64,000 bases of DNA from Prauserella cavernicola (GTDB taxonomy: Bacteria; Actinomycetota; Actinomycetes; Mycobacteriales; Pseudonocardiaceae), in NCBI RefSeq assembly GCF_016595675.1, contig NZ_JAENJH010000001.1:1298096-1362095 (forward strand). Direction: 5' to 3'. The translations under genes were made by a program, and so were the position numbers. How positions within the stretch are numbered: the stretch's first letter is position 1; each line of letters begins with the position of its first letter. Shown one piece after another: positions 16,179 to 24,437 of the stretch. A model generated the notes under the pieces. It had not been told where the DNA came from. It worked only from the letters and a program-made list of their open reading frames with translations, and made no database searches.

Positions 16179-17072
16179 CTACCCGTCGGTCTCGTGGTCC
16201 ACGGTCACCTTCTCGGCACTGACCGTGCCGAGGTGACGCCGCATCGCATCCGACGCCTCGGCCCGGCGGCCGGCGAGGAGCAGGTCGGCGATCTCGACGT
16301 GCTCCCGGCAGCGGACGATCGCCCGGTCGCGGGCGAGTGAGCGTCGGTACTCGATCAGCCGCCGCAGCCGGTCGATGCGCTTGAGCGCGTCGATGAAGAA
16401 GGTGTTGCCGCTGCACTCCAGGATCGTCTCGTGAAAGGTGCTGTTGAGGTCGAACAGCTCCGCGTTGCCAATGGTCCAGATCTCGCCGTCGACGAGCCGC
16501 CGCTGCTGCTCGCGCACCTTCTCCACGGCCTCGCGGTCGAGGGCGAAGTCCGGTTCGAGCAGCGCGGCGGGCTCCACCACGAGCCGGAACCGGTAACTGT
16601 CCTCATAGGACTTCTGTGACGTGAGCATGGGCTGGAACTCCCAGCCGTAGCCGGGCAGCCGCTCGATCCAGCCCTCGGCGCTGATGCGGCGCAGGATCCG
16701 CGTGAGCTGGCCTGAGGTCAGGTTGTAGTCGCGGGCCAGCGCGTTCTCGGTCACCCGGTCTGCGAGCCTGCCGTCGAGACGGTCGGCGGCGATGCGGAGG
16801 TACAGCCGCTCGGTGTAGTCGGCGTCGGCGTCCGGTCGCGCGGGAGGAAGCTCGTCGGCGGTCCGCAGGACGGTGTAGCCGCCCGTGCCGGCGACACCCA
16901 CGACGCCGTCGTCGGCGAGCAGGCGCAGGGCGCTGCGCACCGGCGAGCGGGACACGCGCAGCTGCTCCGCCAGCGTCCGCTCGACCAGCCTCGTGCCCGG
17001 CGGCACCCGCCGCTCGCGGATGTGGTCGACGATGCGTGCGGCGGTCTGGCGGGTCAGCGGGGTCGGCGCCAC
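16179..17072 (-). CDS. GntR family regulator with two winged-helix domains
   Basis: A 297-residue regulator. The first GntR winged helix is at about 7-68 (RLVERTLAEQLRVSRSPVRSAL), a second winged-helix segment follows at about 84-150 (ENALARDYNLTSGQLTRIL), then an FCD-like all-helical effector domain (about 155-285). Most FCD-type GntR proteins have only one DNA-binding domain. It closes a leftward group with aldehyde dehydrogenase, cupin and ABM genes and is the best candidate to bind the wide dyad at 19361-19388. Confidence 0.8.
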   Translation of the reverse strand: MAPTPLTRQTAARIVDHIRERRVPPGTRLVERTLAEQLRVSRSPVRSALRLLADDGVVGVAGTGGYTVLRTADELPPARPDADADYTERLYLRIAADRLDGRLADRVTENALARDYNLTSGQLTRILRRISAEGWIERLPGYGWEFQPMLTSQKSYEDSYRFRLVVEPAALLEPDFALDREAVEKVREQQRRLVDGEIWTIGNAELFDLNSTFHETILECSGNTFFIDALKRIDRLRRLIEYRRSLARDRAIVRCREHVEIADLLLAGRRAEASDAMRRHLGTVSAEKVTVDHETDG

Positions 17073-17145
17073 GGTCTGCGCGCCTCCTTCCGGTCGTCGC
17101 GGTGTGCGATCGACGTCGGCGACCAGACTACGACGCGCCCGCTCG

Positions 17146-17442
17146 TCACGGCCGGAGCACGTCGACCACGTGCTCCACCTCCGGCGGAGCGGCGAAGTAC
17201 GGGCTCACGAGCTCCCGCCACCTGCTGAACGCCTCCGACTCGCGGAAGGAGACGGTGTGGTGCTCGATCGTCTCCCACTCCACGAGCAGGCGGTAGAGCC
17301 GCGGGACCTCGATGCTGCGGGTGAGCCGGATGGCGCGACACCCCGGAGCGGCGCGAAACAGCGGCGCGGCCTCGGCGACGGCCGACTCGAAGGCCAGCTC
17401 GTCGCCCGTCGTCACCCGCAGGTGCGCGATCTCGGTGACCAT
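17146..17442 (-). CDS. Antibiotic-biosynthesis-monooxygenase (ABM) fold protein
   Basis: A 98-residue dimeric-ferredoxin-like protein (VTEIAHLRVTTGDELAFESA...PGCRAIRLTRSIEVP...YRLLVEWETIEHHTVSF). ABM-fold proteins oxidise quinol-type compounds without cofactor, degrade haem or act as isomerases; the reaction here is not evident. ATG at 17442 follows GAGAAGGGA. It lies 38 bp after the cupin gene, in an operon with aldehyde dehydrogenase. Confidence 0.75.
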   Translation of the reverse strand: MVTEIAHLRVTTGDELAFESAVAEAAPLFRAAPGCRAIRLTRSIEVPRLYRLLVEWETIEHHTVSFRESEAFSRWRELVSPYFAAPPEVEHVVDVLRP

Positions 17443-17480
17443 CGTCGTTCCCTTCTCCGCTTCGGCGGCCCGGTCGGTGC

Positions 17481-17921
17481 TCACTGGGTGTGGTGTTCGG
17501 CGTCGACGCGGTTGGTCACGCCGGTCTCGACGAGCGTGCGCGTGGCATCCACCGACGCGTAGGTCCACAGGATGCGCATCGGCACGGTGGCGGAGGCGTT
17601 GCGGAAGCGATGGGGCACCCCGGCCGGGACGTAGGTCGTGTCGAAGCGGGTGAGTTCGTACTCGGCGCCGTCGATCTCGGCGATCGCGTCGCCCTCGAGA
17701 ATCACCACGCTCTCGGGACAGTTGTGGGTGTGCAACGGAATTCCGGCTTCGCCGTCGAACAGCGTCTGGCCGTTGAGGAACACCCGGGCGCCGCGGGCGC
17801 GGTTGACGAGCGGGATGGTGCTCGCTCCTCCACCGCGGGAGAACGCCTCCAGCTCGGCGGGGCGCAGCACCGCCGAGGGGAAGTCCGCGAAACAGGGTGC
17901 GTCGGTGTGCTGGTCGTCCAT
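17481..17921 (-). CDS. Cupin domain protein
   Basis: A 146-residue single cupin. Motif 1 provides H64, H66 and E70 (PLHTHNCPE), and motif 2 gives a His in AGVPHRFRN (about 103), the four-ligand set for a metal. It may be a dioxygenase, isomerase or a sensor-like enzyme. Its ATG shares one base with the aldehyde dehydrogenase stop (TGATG), so the two are coupled. Confidence 0.78.
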   Translation of the reverse strand: MDDQHTDAPCFADFPSAVLRPAELEAFSRGGGASTIPLVNRARGARVFLNGQTLFDGEAGIPLHTHNCPESVVILEGDAIAEIDGAEYELTRFDTTYVPAGVPHRFRNASATVPMRILWTYASVDATRTLVETGVTNRVDAEHHTQ

Positions 17922-19294
17922 CAGGCACTCACCGGTCCAATCCACAGTGTCTTGACGTTGACGAACTCGCGGATGCCCTCCGCGCCGAGCTCCCGGCCGT
18001 AGCCGGACTTCTTGATGCCGCCGAAGGGCAGCCGGGGGTCGGAGGCGACGAGGCCGTTGACGAACACCGCGCCGGCGTCGATCGAGCCGGCCAGCTCTCT
18101 GGCGCGGTCGACGTCGTGGGTCCAGATCGCCGCGCCCAGGCCGAACTCCGTCTGGTTGGCCAGGGTCACCGCCTCCTCCGCGTCGCGGACCCTGGTGATG
18201 GCGGCGACCGGGCCGAAGGTCTCCTCCTCGAACGCGGCCATGCCGGGCGCCACGTGGTCGAGCACGGTCGGCGGGTAGAAGAAACCCGGCCCCTCCACCG
18301 GCTCGCCGCCCGTGAGCACCCGGGCGCCCGCCTCGACGCTGCGCCGCACCTGTGCGTGCAGCGCATCGCGCAGGTTCGCCCTGGCCATCGGGCCGATGCG
18401 GGTCGCGGGATCGCGGGGATCTCCGACCTTCAGCGCGGCGGCGGCCTCGGTGAAGGCCGCGACGAACTCGTCGGCCACCGGCTCCTCGACGAGAAAGCGC
18501 TTGGCGTTGACGCAGCTCTGCCCGACGTTGGTGAACCGTGCCCTGACCGCGGTCTCGGCCGCGGCCGCCAGGTCGGCGTCGGCCAGCACGATGAACGGGT
18601 CGGACCCGCCGAGCTCGAGCACCTGCTTCTTCAGGTGCGAGCCCGCCTGGGCCGCGACGAGTGCGCCGACCTCGGTGGAGCCGGTGAGCGTGACGGCGGC
18701 GATCCGGTCGTCGGCGATGAGCCGCTCCACCGCGGGCACCTCGACGAGCAGGGTCCGGGCGAGCCCGTCCGGCGCCCCGGCGGCCCGCACGATGTCCTCC
18801 ACCGCTAGTGCGCACTGCGCGACGTTGTTGGCGTGCTTGAGGATCGTCCCGTTGCCGGCCGCCAGCGCGGGAGCGGCGAACCGGAAGAACTGCCAGAAGG
18901 GGTAGTTCCACGGCATGATCGCGAGCACGACCCCGAGCGGGTCGTGGACGATGGCGGACTCCGCGGCGTTGGACTCCACCGGGCGCGCGGCCAGGTATGC
19001 CGGAGCGTGCTCGGCGTAGTGCTCGCACGTGACCGCGCACTTCTCGATCTCGGCTTCGGCCTCGGTGATCGGCTTGCCCATCTCGGCGGTGATCAGCCGC
19101 GCGTAGGTGTCCTTACCCGCCCGCAGAACCCGCGCGATGCGGCTGAGCAGCTCCACGCGTTCGGCGACGGGCCGGGTGCGCCACTTCCGCTGCGCGGCGG
19201 CCGCGCCGTCGAGTGCCGCGTCCACTTCGGACTCGGTGTGCGGCGTGAACCGGGCGAGTTCGGCCTCGGTGGCCGGGTCGATCGAGACGATCAT
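17921..19294 (-). CDS. NAD(P)-dependent aldehyde dehydrogenase (succinate-semialdehyde type)
   Basis: A 457-residue ALDH with MPWNYPFWQFFR for cofactor binding, TLTGSTEVG (203-210), the general base E227 (LELGGSDPF) and catalytic C261 (VGQSCVNAKR). Length and wording match short succinate-semialdehyde dehydrogenases (GabD2-like), but other aldehydes are possible. First gene of the operon ALDH-cupin-ABM-GntR; a promoter overlapping a dyad element lies 52-94 bp upstream. Confidence 0.85.
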   Translation of the reverse strand: MIVSIDPATEAELARFTPHTESEVDAALDGAAAAQRKWRTRPVAERVELLSRIARVLRAGKDTYARLITAEMGKPITEAEAEIEKCAVTCEHYAEHAPAYLAARPVESNAAESAIVHDPLGVVLAIMPWNYPFWQFFRFAAPALAAGNGTILKHANNVAQCALAVEDIVRAAGAPDGLARTLLVEVPAVERLIADDRIAAVTLTGSTEVGALVAAQAGSHLKKQVLELGGSDPFIVLADADLAAAAETAVRARFTNVGQSCVNAKRFLVEEPVADEFVAAFTEAAAALKVGDPRDPATRIGPMARANLRDALHAQVRRSVEAGARVLTGGEPVEGPGFFYPPTVLDHVAPGMAAFEEETFGPVAAITRVRDAEEAVTLANQTEFGLGAAIWTHDVDRARELAGSIDAGAVFVNGLVASDPRLPFGGIKKSGYGRELGAEGIREFVNVKTLWIGPVSA

Positions 19295-19345
19295 CGGGAT
19301 TGTCGTTCCTTTCCTCGACGGGCGACGTGGGGCCGACCGTCGAGA

Positions 19346-19374
19346 ACACTAGAACGACGGTTGGTATTTTGCAA
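19346..19374 (-). promoter_or_regulatory. Predicted promoter of the aldehyde dehydrogenase operon
   Basis: On the minus strand TTGCAA (19369-19374) and TAGTGT (19346-19351) are separated by 17 bp, upstream of the ATG at 19294. Matches to the housekeeping consensus are moderate (4/6 and 3/6). The -35 element lies inside the operator dyad, so a bound regulator would block RNA polymerase. Confidence 0.45.
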
Positions 19375-19388
19375 TTGTGATGTACCAA
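19361..19388. promoter_or_regulatory. 28-bp interrupted dyad, probable GntR operator
   Basis: TTGGTA (19361-19366), CAATTG (19372-19377) and TACCAA (19383-19388) share one symmetry centre, so 10 of 14 base pairs of the 28-bp element are symmetric. The three-part layout, outer arms plus a central palindrome, is wider than a normal single GntR site and could suit a regulator with two winged-helix domains per subunit. Confidence 0.6.
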
Positions 19389-19433
19389 ACGTCGCGGCGG
19401 CCCGCGAGTGCCGTCCGGCGTCGCTCTCTGGCC

Positions 19434-20243
19434 TCATCCACTGCCGCGCTCCCCCGCGCGAACGCGCGACACCACGTCACGCACGACGGCGAGGGTGTCG
19501 TCGGGGTGGTCGAGATGCACGCTGTGGGTCGCGCCGGGCCAGCACACGAGCGGCGCACCGAACGCGTAGGCGAGCCGGGCGTGAGCGCGTCGGATCGCGT
19601 CGCCCGGTTTCCGGTCCGCGGTCACCACCGCCGAGGGCAGCCGCGGCAGGTCCTGTTCGCTGAACCCGGCCGAGAGCCGCCCGATCCCGCGCACCGACCG
19701 GGCCAGCGTCGGGATGTCGGTGTCGGCGATCCTGGCGTGCGCGGCGGCGCAGTCCGGCCGTAGGTCGCTACGCCGCAGGGTGCGCGACATGGAGCCGCGC
19801 ACCGCGGCGGAGAACGCCCGGCGCAGGCCCGGCGCGCCGGCGAGCGGGCCGACCACCCGCATCACCCGCTCGAGACGCGCGCACGCGCGGGGGTCGTTGA
19901 TCGGCGTGGCATCGAGCAGCACCACGCCCGCGACCTTGTCCGGATGGTCGCGGGCGAGCAGTGCGGCCACCGCTCCCCCGAGGCTCTGCCCGACCGCCAC
20001 GACCGGCCCGCAGTCCAGCCGCTCGATCAGCGCGTCCAGGTGGGCGGCGGCGTCGGCCAGCGAGCCTTCCTCCGCAGAGCTGCCGGTGCCGGGCCGGTCG
20101 TGCACGATGACGCGGCAGCCGGGATCGGCGAGCAGCCCCTCCGAGAGTCCGGGAAAAAAGCCCTCGCAGGACTCGGCCCCGCCTGGCAGCAGCAGGACGG
20201 CCTGCCCGGAGTCGCCGTCGATCCTCACCCCGTCGATCACCAC
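19434..20243 (-). CDS. Alpha/beta hydrolase
   Basis: A 269-residue alpha/beta-hydrolase-fold protein. The nucleophile elbow is GQSLGG with S87, an HDRPGTGSS segment (48-56) follows strand 4, and the catalytic His is probably in GATHSVHLDHP near residue 240. No signal peptide, so intracellular esterase or lyase-like function. It is encoded on the same strand as, and 139 bp upstream of, the aldehyde dehydrogenase operon, with that operon's promoter lying between, so it is likely transcribed separately. Confidence 0.78.
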   Translation of the reverse strand: MVIDGVRIDGDSGQAVLLLPGGAESCEGFFPGLSEGLLADPGCRVIVHDRPGTGSSAEEGSLADAAAHLDALIERLDCGPVVAVGQSLGGAVAALLARDHPDKVAGVVLLDATPINDPRACARLERVMRVVGPLAGAPGLRRAFSAAVRGSMSRTLRRSDLRPDCAAAHARIADTDIPTLARSVRGIGRLSAGFSEQDLPRLPSAVVTADRKPGDAIRRAHARLAYAFGAPLVCWPGATHSVHLDHPDDTLAVVRDVVSRVRAGERGSG

Positions 20244-20397
20244 ACGTGCTCCTCAGTCCGTTGTCCGAAGTGGAGGTGGTTACACCATCGTCAATGTTTC
20301 CGGATCAGGGTGTGGACCGCACTCAGACAGGGAACATCAATTTCATGAACCGGTACATTCTCGATCCGGCGCACCGGCGCGGCCCGCCGGCGGCCGG

Positions 20398-21225
20398 ATG
20401 ACCACGGGACCCGACGACGCGGGACTTCGGCACCAGGCCGCGTTGTTCGCCTCCGACGCCGAGTTCCTGGAACTGGTACTGCCGTTCCTGCGAGACGGGC
20501 ACGAGGCGGGTGAGCCGACGGTCGTCGCGCTCGACGAGGAGCGGACCGGCCTGGTCGAGGCCGCCTTGGGTACCGGCCTCGACGTGACCTTCCTCGAGAG
20601 CGCCACGCGGTACTCGGGTCCCGCGCACACGGTCGACGCGTACCGGAAGATGTTCGCGTCCTATCTGGAGGAGGACACGGAGCGGGTCCGGCTGGTCGGT
20701 GGCATTCCCCTGAGTCCGTGGACCAGAACTGGCCCTGGTGGGCGCACTACGAAGCGCCAACTCCGAGTTCCAGGGCCCGGCGGAGTTCCTGGCCAGGCCC
20801 GCGGGCGGCGTGGACGCCCTCGAAACACGCACGCCCGACGTCGAACTGGTCGATCCGCGGCCGAGGGACGCCCGCCGCGCGGCGCGGAGCCTCGGCGGGA
20901 CCACCCGGCGCCCGGAGGACCGGGTCGCGGATTTCGTCTACGCGGTGAGCGAGACGGTCACGAACGCGATCGTCCACGGCCGCTCGCCCGCTCGCGGCTC
21001 TGGGCGGCGCCCGAACGTCTGGTGGCGACCGTCAGCGACCGCGGCCACGGACCCGGCGATCCCGTCGTGGGGCTGCTGCCCGTCGCGGACAGTCCCTCGG
21101 GAGGCGTGGGCCTGTGGCTGGTGCACCAGATCTGCGACCACGTGACCCTCGGCCGCGACGACGACGGTTTCACCGTCCGCATGATCGTGGGCACCCGCGT
21201 CACGCGCTGGGGCAGCTCGTCGTGA
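20398..21225 (+). pseudogene. MEDS/HATPase anti-sigma sensor (RsbA-like), three frameshifts
   Basis: The first about 105 residues are a MEDS sensory domain (RHQAALFASDAEFLELVLPF). After LVGGIPLS (about 20713-20718) the homologous sequence continues one base out of frame (VDQNWPWWAHYEA), shifts again at about 20754-20758 (ANSEFQGP... through SETVTNAIVHGRSPAR), and shifts a third time at about 20985-20995 back to the starting frame (RLWAAPERLVATVSDRGHG...). The last two parts form a histidine-kinase-like ATPase domain. All three events look like single-base deletions; the net -3 leaves one open frame of 275 codons with about 90 nonsense residues in the middle. Such proteins normally control SigB/F-type sigma factors, like the one encoded just downstream. 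Confidence 0.75.
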
Positions 21226-21559
21226 CGTCGATGACGGGCATGCCGTCGACCTGACACAACCCCAGGGTGCGGTTGACGACCCGGCCTGCCAGCACCCGCA
21301 GCGGAACGGACCGCTCCAGGCAGCGGCGCCTGCAGTCCAGCAGCACGTCGATCCCGACGGCGCCGAAGAACCGGACCTCCCGCAGGTCGACGACGAGCCG
21401 GCCGGGAGACCGGGCCAGCGCCGATCCGAGCTGGGCCTGCAGGGCGGGCGCCGAGCTCACGTCGACCTCGCCCTCGACCCGCACGACCACTCCCGCGTAC
21501 TCGCGCCGCCTCGTGATGGCCAGCAACGGGTCGTGCGGGCGGTGGTCCTGCTCGAACAT
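21200..21559 (-). CDS. STAS-domain anti-sigma antagonist without phospho-serine
   Basis: A 119-residue STAS protein (VVVRVEGEVDVSSAPALQAQL...GRLVVDLREVRFFGAVGIDVLL). In SpoIIAA/RsbV the loop is D-S-S-G with a phosphorylated Ser; here the equivalent is G66-A67-V68-G69, so kinase control by that route should be impossible. It might be constitutively active or bind something else. ATG at 21559 follows GGGAAGGATC. Its 3' end overlaps the convergent sensor gene by 26 bp; a SigB/F-type promoter lies upstream. Confidence 0.8.
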   Translation of the reverse strand: MFEQDHRPHDPLLAITRRREYAGVVVRVEGEVDVSSAPALQAQLGSALARSPGRLVVDLREVRFFGAVGIDVLLDCRRRCLERSVPLRVLAGRVVNRTLGLCQVDGMPVIDVTTSCPSA

Positions 21560-21599
21560 GCCGGATCCTTCCCTGTGCGCGCGGACGAGGGCTTGTCGC

Positions 21600-21625
21600 C
21601 TACCCGTACCGCTCCGCGAGGAAAC
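21600..21625 (-). promoter_or_regulatory. SigB/SigF-type promoter for the STAS gene
   Basis: Minus strand GTTTCC (21620-21625), a 14-bp spacer, then GGGTAG (21600-21605), 41 bp before the ATG. This agrees with the actinobacterial stress-sigma consensus (GTTT, 14-16 bp, GGGTAT/C). It implies that the divergently encoded sigma factor transcribes its own antagonist gene. Confidence 0.65.
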
Positions 21626-21706
21626 TCCCCCGCGGGAGAAACCGGGCCGTCGCTGCTCACGGAGCTGCAACGGTTCTGTATCCAGTAGACACAATGCCCG
21701 GAAACC

Positions 21707-21732
21707 GGTTGCGGCCTCTCGAACCGGGGTAG
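21707..21732 (+). promoter_or_regulatory. Possible SigB/F-type promoter for the sigma gene
   Basis: GGTTGC at 21707 with GGGTAG at 21727-21732 and a 16-bp spacer between GGTT and GGGTAG. The start codon follows 8 bases after the -10 element, so the transcript would be leaderless or nearly so, in line with the lack of a Shine-Dalgarno sequence. Suggests autoregulation. Confidence 0.5.
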
Positions 21733-21740
21733 CCCCTCCC

Positions 21741-22478
21741 ATGAAAAATTCAATTCGCGCGCCCGCCCGGGCACAACCCGCAGCGGGCCGGTACACCCCC
21801 GAACCCCTCGACCGGCGCGACGACATCGTCGCGCGGTATCTGCCGCTCGCCGACCAGCTGGCCCGCCGGTTCGCTGGACGAAGCGAGCCCTACGAAGACC
21901 TCCAGCAGGCCGCCCGTCTGGGCCTGGTGCGGGCCGCGAGCCGCTACGACGGCACGCGCAGCTTTCCCAAGTTCGCCATCCCCACCATCCTCGGCGAGCT
22001 ACGACACCACTTCCGCGACTGCACCTGGCCGGTGCACGTCCCACGCCGGGTCCAGGAGCTGGGCCTCGCGCTGAACAGGACCACCGACGACATCACCGTG
22101 AAGGAGGGCCACTCGCCCACTCGCGGTGAGCTCGCCACCGCCCTGCGGGTCACCCCTCGCGACATCGACGACGCCCAGCGTGCGATCAACGGCCGCTGGA
22201 CCTCCTCCATCGACAGGGATGACGCGTCCGACGCCCCCGCGGAACCGGCCTCCGAGGTCCCCCAGCAGACCGACCAGACGGAACCGGTGGCCGACCACCT
22301 CACTCTGGCCACGTTGTTCGCGCAGCTTCCCGAACGACACCAACGGGTACTCCGGCTGCGGTTCTACGCGAACATGACCCAGCGCGAGATCGCGCACGAC
22401 GTCGGCGTGTCGCAGATGCACGTCTCCCGCCTGATCCACTCGGCCCTGCATACACTTCGCGACGGCATCGAACCCTGA
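21741..22478 (+). CDS. SigB/SigF/SigG family RNA polymerase sigma factor
   Basis: A 245-residue stress-type sigma factor without region 1.1. Region 2 has YLPLADQLARRFAGR and DLQQAARLGLVRAASRYD; region 3 follows FRDCTWPVHVPRRVQEL; region 4 ends with QREIAHDVGVSQMHVSRLI as helix-turn-helix. A Pro/Asp-rich linker at about 155-180 separates regions 3 and 4. ATG at 21741 lacks a Shine-Dalgarno. The neighbouring sensor and STAS genes form its partner-switching module. Confidence 0.88.
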   Translation: MKNSIRAPARAQPAAGRYTPEPLDRRDDIVARYLPLADQLARRFAGRSEPYEDLQQAARLGLVRAASRYDGTRSFPKFAIPTILGELRHHFRDCTWPVHVPRRVQELGLALNRTTDDITVKEGHSPTRGELATALRVTPRDIDDAQRAINGRWTSSIDRDDASDAPAEPASEVPQQTDQTEPVADHLTLATLFAQLPERHQRVLRLRFYANMTQREIAHDVGVSQMHVSRLIHSALHTLRDGIEP

Positions 22479-22515
22479 GCAGCGGGGACGATCCGCGGTC
22501 AGGAGGTGGGGCCCG

Positions 22516-23262
22516 GTGCGGACCGTCGGCGTCGACCTGGCGGCGGAACCGGCGTCCACGGCGGTCGCCGTCCTCGACTGGCGGCAGGGCGCGGCCATAG
22601 TCACCGACATCGCGTTTCCCGCCGACGACGACGCGGTGCTGCGACTCTGTGAGCACGCCGACAAGGTGGGCATCGACTGCCCGCTGGGCTGGCCGGACTC
22701 GTTCGTCGAGTTCGTCCGCGCCCAGCGAGACACCCCGCTGGAACTCGCGACCGAGCAACCGGGGCCGGCCTGGCGCCGGTCGCTGGCCTACCGGTGGACC
22801 GACGAGCGCGTCCGCGCGGTGACGGGACTGATCCCGCTCAGCGTGGCGACCGACCGCATCGGACTGACCGCCATGCGTGCCGTGCGCCTGCAGTCACTGC
22901 TCGCCCGGCAGGGCCACGACATCGACCGCACGGGGGCGGGTCTGCTCGTGGAGGTGTACCCGGCCGCGGGACTCAAGCGCTGGAGCCTGACCCATCGCCG
23001 GTACAAGGGAGGCAAGCACCTCGCCGCCCGAACAGCTCTGATCGGCGACCTGTGCGCGGCCGCCCCGTGGCTCGACCTCGCCGATGCTGGGGAACTCTGC
23101 CTGCGGCAGGACCACGTGCTGGACGCCGTGATCGCCGCGTTGCTCGCCCGCGCCGCCGCACTGGGCCACACGCTGGGACCCACCCCGGCCGAGGCGGAGG
23201 CGGCGCGGACGGAGGGCTGGATCGCGCTGCCGACGTGTTCGCTCGCCGACCTGCCCTCGTGA
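22516..23262 (+). CDS. DUF429 family protein
   Basis: A 248-residue protein with the DUF429 wording: VGVDLAAEP at the N-terminus, VGIDCPLGWPDSF (about 51-63), VEVYPAAGLKRW (about 146-157) and DHVLDAVIAALLAR near the C-terminus. The spaced acidic residues resemble an RNase-H-like nuclease fold, but no activity is established. GTG at 22516 follows AGGAGGTG. It begins 37 bp after the sigma gene and may be co-transcribed. Confidence 0.78.
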   Translation: MRTVGVDLAAEPASTAVAVLDWRQGAAIVTDIAFPADDDAVLRLCEHADKVGIDCPLGWPDSFVEFVRAQRDTPLELATEQPGPAWRRSLAYRWTDERVRAVTGLIPLSVATDRIGLTAMRAVRLQSLLARQGHDIDRTGAGLLVEVYPAAGLKRWSLTHRRYKGGKHLAARTALIGDLCAAAPWLDLADAGELCLRQDHVLDAVIAALLARAAALGHTLGPTPAEAEAARTEGWIALPTCSLADLPS

Positions 23263-23272
23263 GGCCGCGGGT

Positions 23273-24430
23273 TCAGCCCTCGCTGTCGCCGCGTCCGAGT
23301 TCGGCGAGGACCTCGTGGGTGTCCGCGCCGTGGTCTCGTGGCGCCGTGCGGACGCTGCCCGGCGTGCGGGCGAGTTTGATCGGAATGCCGATTCCGCGGT
23401 AGCCGTCGAGTTCGACGACCATCTCGCGGTGGAGCACCTGCGGATCGGTCAGTGTCTCGCCGACATCGTGCACGGGTGAGGACGGCACTCCGCGCTCGAG
23501 CAGCCTGGCGCCGAGGTCCTCGCGCTCGTGCTCGGCCAGCAGCGCCCCGATGATCGCGCTCAGCTCGCCCCGGTTGATCACGCGGTCGGCGTTGGTGGCG
23601 AAGCGGACGTCGTCGGCGAGCGCGGGCCGGCCGAGAACCTCGACGAGGCAACGGAACTGACGGTCGTTGCCCACCCCGAGGAAGAGCGGGCCGTTGCTGG
23701 TGGCGAAGGTGTCGTAGGGCGCGATGGTCGGATGCGCGGAGCCGCTGCGCGCGGGAACGCGCCCGTTCGCGAACCAGGTCGCCGAATGCGGGTGCAGCAA
23801 CGTGACGGCGGTGTCGAGCAATGTGTTGTCGACCAGTTGGCCACGTCCGGACCGGTGCCGCTCGTTCAGTGCGAGCAGGATTCCCGAGAACGACAGGATT
23901 CCCGTCACCATGTCGACAACGGGCACGCCGACGCGCACCGCGGGCCGGTCGGCTTCACCGTTGATGCTCATGAGTCCCGCGTAGGCCTGCAGGATCGCGT
24001 CGTAGCCCGGCGCCGAGCCCTTGGGTCCGTCCACTCCGAACCCGGTGATGCGGGCGTGGACGAGCCGGGGATAACGCTCGCGAAGGGTGTCGTCGTCGAA
24101 GCCCCACTTCGCCAGCGTGCCCGCCTTGAAGTTCTCGACGAGCACGTCGGCCGTCTCCAGCAGCCGGGTGAGTGCGGCCTGCCCCTCCGGCGAGGCGAGG
24201 TCGAGCGCGATGTTGCGCTTGTTGCGGTTGAGGCCGGTGAAGTAGGCGCTGGTTCCGGGACGCACGAAGGGCGGCCCCCAGCCACGGGTCTCGTCGCCGG
24301 CGGGCGGTTCCACCTTGATCACGTCGGCGCCGTGGTCGGCCATCATCTGAGTACACAGTGGACCCGCGAGCACGCGGGAGAGATCGACGACCCTGATTCC
24401 GGCCAGCGATCCTTCGGCGGTCGGCAACAT
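23273..24430 (-). CDS. CaiB/BaiF family (class III) CoA-transferase
   Basis: A 385-residue class III CoA-transferase: RVVDLSRVLAGPLCTQMMADHGADV opens the Rossmann part, and the catalytic Asp lies in PVVDMVTG (about 170). It transfers CoA between a short acyl-CoA and an organic acid. The start is 7 bp after the acyl-CoA dehydrogenase stop. With that enzyme, an IclR regulator and a TRAP importer, it likely activates the imported acid before dehydrogenation (inference). Confidence 0.85.
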   Translation of the reverse strand: MLPTAEGSLAGIRVVDLSRVLAGPLCTQMMADHGADVIKVEPPAGDETRGWGPPFVRPGTSAYFTGLNRNKRNIALDLASPEGQAALTRLLETADVLVENFKAGTLAKWGFDDDTLRERYPRLVHARITGFGVDGPKGSAPGYDAILQAYAGLMSINGEADRPAVRVGVPVVDMVTGILSFSGILLALNERHRSGRGQLVDNTLLDTAVTLLHPHSATWFANGRVPARSGSAHPTIAPYDTFATSNGPLFLGVGNDRQFRCLVEVLGRPALADDVRFATNADRVINRGELSAIIGALLAEHEREDLGARLLERGVPSSPVHDVGETLTDPQVLHREMVVELDGYRGIGIPIKLARTPGSVRTAPRDHGADTHEVLAELGRGDSEG

Positions 24431-24437
24431 TCGCTCC

